Below are positions 57,934-64,000 of a stretch of DNA of 64,000 bases, one piece after another (the first letter of the stretch is position 1; every line of letters starts with the position of its first letter). The DNA comes from Chiua virens. Lineage: Eukaryota > Basidiomycota > Agaricomycetes > Boletales > Boletaceae. The stretch is from positions 1,922,001 through 1,986,000 of the forward strand of contig JAHNUO010000004.1 of assembly GCA_019787685.1 (NCBI GenBank). The letters are read 5' to 3'. The notes under the pieces are model-generated. The model made no database searches and had not been told where the DNA came from. It saw nothing but the letters and a program-made list of their open reading frames with translations. A program made the translations under genes and the position numbers.

Positions 57934-58961
57934 TCATATGTATCAATCAATATATTACATCCCTTTAGGACTGTACCGGTTGGCCTCAGGCTTCACATGT
58001 ACAGATTACTATACCCATTGATGAATTGTAAGACATTGTGACTTGATCGAAAGCGCGATGGGTGTGAGCACGAGCGCATCTGGTACGATGCAACCTAACC
58101 GTAGTAACTTGAACCTACGCCGGAACGGTGAGCGATGTTGAATCGGGCTCGGAGAGCGTGCATCGTTTGACGGTTTGACCCCGAGACGAACTTGATCACG
58201 GATGTGTGGGGATAACCAAATCTGTGGATTGTCAGACTAGCAGACTGGGCCTCCTTTCTGTCCTCTGCACGTATCTGCCTACAGCGGACGGAAGGGGGGG
58301 ATGTGCTCGAACAAGTGAATTTTTACTACGACAGATTGAAATAGTCCTCGAAAAGTTGAAGCAGGATTGCTACAAGGTCCCATGGCATTAGATCCGGAAT
58401 GGGCGAGCTCGGACAAAGAGACATGAAATACAATTTGTTTCAGCGCCAAGTGGTCCTTGATGCATGATGGCGTGCTAATTCTATTTGACGCTGTGAAGCT
58501 GCGCTTGCACCTCGAGGCGACCGACCTCCTCAGGCGAGAATCGAGTCTATATATGCCTTACTGGCCACTGGCATGCTCACACAGGACAGCTCAAAAGTGA
58601 AACGACTTGGATGTCCCTGGTCTCGGGGCCTAGCTCGCTTGCCTGACATGGACAGAATAGAGCGTGGCTTTGATGCTAACTATTTTGAGCGATCGGCGCG
58701 ATCCGACCATTCGGGCCGTGGAAGGGGAGTTACATAAAAGGACATCACCGAGACTCGGCGTTGCCTGAGAAGAATAATGCAACCTTTACTCGCTGCAGGT
58801 ACCTGTGTCTTATTTTGATCATTTCTTAAGTTGAGCTGGCAAGCTGGTCTTTACCACACTCCCTTCCTCTCTCCTTTCTCTGCTCCCGTACATTTAATAC
58901 CCTGCGGACCCCGCCTGCTTGAGCTAGCCCTCATCTAACGCCCGTCATATTCCTGCCCAAC
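57934..58961. other. Intergenic, ~1 kb
   Basis: No supported gene. The pyrimidine-rich stretch at 58857-58890 just before 58962 looks like the promoter/leader of the next gene. Confidence 0.5.
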
Positions 58962-60269
58962 ATGTGCTCGAGATCCCGTGCCTTGTTGTCTTGTCTAGTC
59001 GCTACTCTGTCGGCGCCGTTACTTGTTTCGGCTGTGCGGGCGTCAAGGCCTCCAGCACCACCCCAGCGACGTGGGACGTATTCCGGTTTCTATGACCCGA
59101 TGGATGGAGGTGGCAGCGTGCTAACAGTACGTGTTGCATCGTTTCGCCACATTGATCTAAATGATGTCACCTGACATCTGTTTCTTCATAGCAAGTACAA
59201 AATACATACCCACCAGGGCTCGGCGAACCCATCAATATCATCATATCCGCGTATTCTAGTTCAGCAGTACTCCAGAATACCGTTGACAATGGCGGTTTAA
59301 TAAACTATTTTGAGTCAGTAACTTGTTTGATCCACCGCCACCTCTCTCTCAGCCACTTTGGCCTGTTCAGGTCTATTGGCTTTTCAACCGAATGTTTAGG
59401 CCAACATTCTGGCGACAATCAAGCCGCAAACCTCGGTGATGGGAACGGATACCGTACGTATCTCGTTCAGCGTTGGTGGCCATCCTTGCTAACACGTGTT
59501 TTTACTGCCAGTCAACCAGACGGCGGTGATAAGGTGGGACTATGGCGATGCCCAAATCGGAACTTGTGAAGAGACACTTGATGGCGGTAATCATTTTCGT
59601 TATTGGATCCAGAACGGGCCCAGTGAAAACACTGGTGCAGTCTTCATGGCTACCTCGTACGAGATGCCGATCGCAGGTACGTTCCTTGGTTATATTTTCT
59701 CAGGATGCCTCCAAAAGTTTGCATCTCTCACAGAACAACATAATATCGTCGTGAATGGGTCGGTATTTAAAGACTCAGTCCAGGTATCTATTTATACTGA
59801 CGTGATGCGTTAGTTACAACCTCGGACGTGATTGGCTGGTCGGCAACGCCACGGCACAGTCGAGCATTATCACCACCTCCAACCTCACCAATGCGAGCGC
59901 GTACTCTGGCTCCACGTCGTTCAACGGATATGCCTACCACACCACAGTCAATTACGTCTCTGGGTTACTGCAAAATACGAGCGTTGGCATCAATCATTAT
60001 GACACTGTCGGTGTCAACGGCACAAATGCGATCGACGGGCTCGTCGCGGTTATGACGGTCAATATCACAAGCCAGCCAGCTAAGACCAGCAGGTGCGTTC
60101 TACCGGCAAACCCATCACGGGACGCAGCCGTTCACTTCTGCTTTTACAATACTACTATGAGCTTTCTCTGACATCGTTTGTGGATAGTGCCTGGAGATCA
60201 CATAGACCCTTGACACCATATTGGGTCTCCCTCGTGCTGCTGTTCTTGGTGATCGTTGCATCATCATAG
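58962..60269 (+). CDS. Secreted or membrane-anchored glycoprotein of unknown function
   Basis: I recognise the layout as a fungal hypothetical family but know no function. The N-terminus (SRALLSCLVATLSAPLLVSA) is a signal peptide. Exon 1 ends GSVLT|GTACGT and joins QVQNTYPPGLGEPINIIISA. Later exons carry LINYFESIGFSTECLGQHSG, AANLGDGNG, NQTAVIRWDYGDAQIGTCEE, GNHFRYWIQNGPSENTGAVF and GYNLGRDWLVGNATAQ. These are followed by a segment rich in N-glycosylation sequons (NLT, NAS, NTS, NGT, NIT). The C-terminus, PYWVSLVLLLFLVIVASS, is a hydrophobic tail serving as a membrane anchor or GPI signal. The protein therefore likely sits on the cell surface. The frame is intact over about six short introns; the Cys residues may pair in the extracellular domain. 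Confidence 0.72.
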
Positions 60270-62783
60270 ATCGATCACACGCAGGGTATTATTTGGGAGG
60301 AGACGGCGTGTGGATACCCACCGCCTAGACCTTATGATTTGTGATGACCCTTACATTCGAAGATGCGGATGATATTCCTATTTTTCATCATAAGTATATA
60401 TTACCGTTATTTCCCTGGTTTACCCGGTTGACACTACTTGTTTTCCTACAACAATGCAATGATACCGACTGACTTTCCCTGTTACTTTACCCATCTTGCT
60501 TTGGAGGCCCAACACTCTTTCGACGTTACTGTGGATGTGCGCGCGCGAGACAAGATGTTGTATCGGTCTAGATACGCAGTAATCTGGGCATGTCAACGAC
60601 TCGACGCACGATACCGTAGTAGGTATATACTAGTAGTAGGATAAGAGGCATTTCACTTGAGGCGGATAGCCAAATTCTACTCAGACTCGGAGCGACAGTT
60701 AAGAGTTTACTCACTTCCTCAACTCAAATGACGAGTAAAGCTCATGGATCCCTATAGTCAATGAGGTTTGTATAATTGCTAGTTGGACATACATACCACC
60801 TTGTCATCACTAGACAGACCACGAAAAGAAGGTAACGGGCGATCACAACCTCAGCATAACCAAAAGAGTACACAGCTGACTTTGGCATGCGATGAGTACA
60901 TAATATGTAACTGGTGACAACGTCGACGTCGACTCAATGATGATGCATGGATGATTCAGAGTGCGCCTGGGGTGAAGGAACTTTGCTGATTTAATTTAAC
61001 CACATTTCTGCCTACAAGACAAGTACTATTTCTTGCGGAAGAGGTCTACTCTGGCGAAGTAACCCTCTGCTATTTCACAGCAGATCGCGGCAAGTCCGGT
61101 GACAGTCTTTTGCCGTCCTTCCCCTATTCCTTTTTCCAGCCAGCCCGATCGTTGAGAAGCACGCGATCATTAGAGTCAGAATTATTGGGACTGCTGAGAA
61201 ATTCGCTCTCCAGGCTCGTCCTGTATCCATCTATTCCAATGTTCACAAAGCTCGGTATCTTTCACGGCTTGTATTTGCGATGACCCTACCTCAGGATACC
61301 TGCGCCCCTTGTTTAGTGTTATGTGATTGGGGATGTCCGGTACATCACCTGAGGAAGCGGAATGCATTGACGCAAGTCACGCAACCACACACAAGTACTT
61401 ATGTATCCAATGATATGGCCCAGGAAAGGGGTTTAGCGAGCCTCGTGGATCGTTAAGCTATCTATGAGGTTACTCAACTCGTATGCGACGTCATGACTCG
61501 GGTCAGATGGACGAGAATAGGGTCAATCAGGGTCCCTTGGGGTTCCGCAATGCAGTGGATCGCGTACCTATTATCAATGAATAGATGAGATTAGATTACA
61601 AACATGTATGTATGTATTCCGCGACCACGAGATTGAGCGAGGATAAGATTCTGACCATGGCATGTCACATTAAGAGCCAGGTCTTCACAACATATAGTGT
61701 GGGCTCTAGTCAAGGATGACAAACCTGAGTGTAGGTGGTAGTCAGGTATGAACGACTTCAAAAGAACTTGAGGCTTGGACTAACGAAGCTGTTCGTCTTC
61801 GGCAGGAAGTGACTAGTCTCCCAAAACAGACCGTACTTCGATATTAGAAGACATACTTTTGAAGAGCTTATCTGCATGGTTGCGGAATCCGGAGGCAACT
61901 TCGACAAAGACATCCGGTGCAGTACGAGCTAAAGCAACCATAAAAAAGGAATTAATGGTCAACAAGTATGCAGGTGTAACATGGTCCAAAGTTCAACAGG
62001 GGAAATTTAGTACTTACTCTTTCAAATCCATGATCTGGTTGCTACGGCAAGTCGTCGTCATTTCCAAAAATACTGGCGAATTAAGTATCTGCACAATTCT
62101 ACATTTCGGACTGCAGATAGATGTCGGAAGCGATTCAACCACGTGTCAATGGTCATAGCGACGGACACCTCTAGTGTCTACGACGCGGTGGACCATCCAA
62201 GCCTCAGGCAGGGATTCAAAAGGCAGCCGAAACTGTGACTCGGCCTGAAGGGAAATTTTCACCAAGAGGCAAGTAAGTTTCCCTAGTAACATCTAGTATG
62301 TCAATGGCGTACCAAAAGCTAAATCTATCCCCAGAAGTACTCTAGGCTATGCGCCAAGAAGTTGGGAAGAGCCGACCTTCTTTGAAGCATCCACAGCGAG
62401 GACTGGGAGCAGGACTTAGAGCTTAAACTGTCAAGACAACCTTCCATCCTCTGGTGCCTGGAATCGGATTCAACAAAGATATCTCCTCAAATGCGAAAGA
62501 ATATCAGGTTACCAGCAGTCGCGTTTCCTGACGACCGCCAGGGCCTTTCTGACCAACTTTTTGTTTCTCAAATCTCGATAAATTCGGAGTCGCAATTGGG
62601 ACAAGGATGTCAATACGTGTTCCGTAGCAGGGGTTTAATTTGAATAATTCTCACGGTACTCATCCTTCGCTCATCACAGGCGGTGAGCTCATCGTCGTCC
62701 TAACCCCTTACTCGCTGTGTACGACGACGACGACGATCACATTTCACGCCCTCTGTGGTTGATGACCTGCGGCGCTCATTCTG
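60270..62783. other. Gene-poor 2.5 kb
   Basis: I see no intact gene. On the minus strand around 62120-61830 the frames LCRYLI.QYFWK-like and ARTAPDVFVEVASGFRNHAD, separated by an intron-like GTAAGT..TTTAG, hint at a decayed or unrecognised gene. A (gac)n run lies at about 62723-62736. Confidence 0.4.
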
Positions 62784-64000
62784 ATGCCGCCGCGCTCACT
62801 CGTTCCCTCCTCGAAGCGCCCTTTGTCTGCGATATTCCTAGGATCGTTACCACACAAGGATCCCAAGGAAGCCAATATCCCTGACCTTCCTGAGCCCCCG
62901 GAGAGTCCCAACGCTGTTTCCTCTTCTAGATTCTTGCCATCTCCTCCAGCAACCAACTCTCCCGGAAGCGGCTCAACTGGCGACAGCAACAGTGCGAACT
63001 CTGGCAGCCTTAGGCAACGTCCAGTTTCTCATTCAGCTTCTTCGAATACAGTGATGTCTACAAAGCCATATGACAAACCCATTTCTATGTCCAAGACTTC
63101 AAGACCCAATTCTGATGACGAAGATGACGAAAGTGACCGTGGAGGTGAAGAAGACCATACTTTCAGGCTTGACCGCAGAGTTGGGGTCAACAGCAGCAAA
63201 CGAGAATAGTCGCAGCCCTCCAGCGGGTTAAAGGCCTTGCCCAACGAAACCGCATGGTAAGCCTGCTGCGCCTCCCCTCGACTTAAACTCATTGCATCCC
63301 CTTGTCCCACCCACGTGTTGTGGTATATTCCTGGCAATCTTCGGAAATTCTGGCGTTTTCCAATGACAATGCATTCGAATCGATGCATATATGCTATTAA
63401 ACCCGTCTTGTTTGCCGTTTTGACTTCTGTTGAGCAGGCACTAAATAAACTTTCTTCCCGCCTCAATACCCCATCACCAACCCTTACTTCTCGTTCACCC
63501 AATGCCCCTTCTTCATTGGCTTCCACCGCGTCCTCATCTCGCCTTTCATCCCGTTCCAACGCGCAATCCATATCACAGCTTCAACGCAATGAGACTCTTT
63601 CAGGATCTGAGACCGAGCGAGAGAGTCTACGCGCAGCAACTCCCTCTCGTTCCGATTCCAATTCTCATTCTTACCGTTCGTCGTCTCCTGAACGTTCATC
63701 GACTCCGCCGTCTGCATCAAGTTCCCGTCCACGGCGAAGGCTCATTTCTGCACCGACGACCTCAGAGATGCATCAGGCGTCTCCTGGCCCACCACGTACC
63801 CCCCGAAAACGAGCATCCGTTGCGAGTGCTATTTCTGTTCGGGGGACAGAGAGCGGGAGATACAGTAGAAACGACCATGATATTACTGAAGCTGCGCTGG
63901 CCGCTGTAGCTTCCACAAGGAGAAGTTCCACAGGAAAGAAGTCCCGGCAACCACTCCCCAGGGAATTCACGGATAGGGAACGGCGGAGCTTGGACGGACG
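62784..64000 (+). CDS. Ser/Arg-rich protein, 5' part only (cut by window end)
   Basis: I do not recognise a function. From ATG 62784 exon 1 is Ser/Pro-rich (PEPPESPNAVSSSRFLPSPP) and ends in an acidic stretch SDDEDDESDRGGEE. A short coiled-coil-like exon follows in another frame (ALQRVKGLAQRNRM, ending GTAAGC near 63256). After an intron ending near 63438 comes ALNKLSSRLNTPSPTLTSRS, then a long disordered Ser/Arg region with PGPPRTPRKRASVASAISVR, ITEAALAAVASTRRSS and QPLPREFTDRERRSLDG at the window end. Low-complexity Ser/Arg content with one short helical segment suggests a cytoskeletal or nuclear regulatory protein, but this is a guess. The joint between exon 1 and exon 2 (about 63150-63210) is unresolved. 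Confidence 0.55.

Overview
The window is nuclear DNA from a filamentous fungus, most likely an Agaricomycete (mushroom-forming Basidiomycota). The evidence is: nearly every gene is cut by several introns of about 50-60 bp; conserved eukaryotic housekeeping proteins (eIF3i, EBP2, Golgi GDPase) sit beside families typical of this class (TPR-CHAT proteins, NACHT-ankyrin NLR-like proteins, a WW-like/multi-membrane-segment protein, aromatic FAD monooxygenases); and a complete hAT DNA transposon is present. No prokaryotic operon structure, rRNA, tRNA or CRISPR array was seen.

Layout. 0-2.4 kb: a SPRY-domain gene with a decayed partial copy upstream and a small TRIR-like gene between them on the other strand. 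2.8-5.3 kb: an SVOP/sugar-transporter-like MFS gene. 7.8-11.2 kb: a TPR-CHAT gene with a degenerate catalytic motif and three +1 frameshifts. 11.3-13.9 kb: divergent eIF3i and EBP2 genes whose apparent start codons overlap on one palindrome. 14.5-19.7 kb: a broken NACHT-ankyrin NLR-like gene, with six near-identical ~100-residue ankyrin modules and a destroyed Walker A motif, lying between EBP2 and a decayed second copy of EBP2. A decayed CHAT domain follows at 21 kb.

22-50.6 kb is an expanded accessory island. It holds five copies of one FAD-dependent aromatic monooxygenase (four whole, one truncated), two ANL-superfamily acyl-CoA ligases and two copies of a WW-like/transmembrane protein. 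The last part (36.9-50.0 kb) is a recent tandem duplication of a ~6.5 kb unit. Its junction removed the first two exons of monooxygenase copy 4 and gave the second membrane-protein gene a new start codon. An apparently intact hAT element (23909-27629) with perfect 20-bp inverted repeats and an 8-bp target duplication sits just upstream of monooxygenase copy 1. Together the monooxygenases and ligases look like a growing metabolic cluster that activates and hydroxylates an aromatic or carboxylic substrate; no PKS, NRPS or terpene synthase is visible here.

51.4-64 kb returns to ordinary genes: a GDA1/CD39 nucleoside diphosphatase (with one apparent 1-base frameshift), a GCN4/CPC1-like bZIP factor, a small CipC/DUF3759 stress protein with TATA and heat-shock elements, a secreted/membrane-anchored protein, and a Ser-rich protein cut by the window end. 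Exon boundaries were worked out by eye from GT..AG signals and protein continuity; CDS coordinates run from start to stop and include introns.
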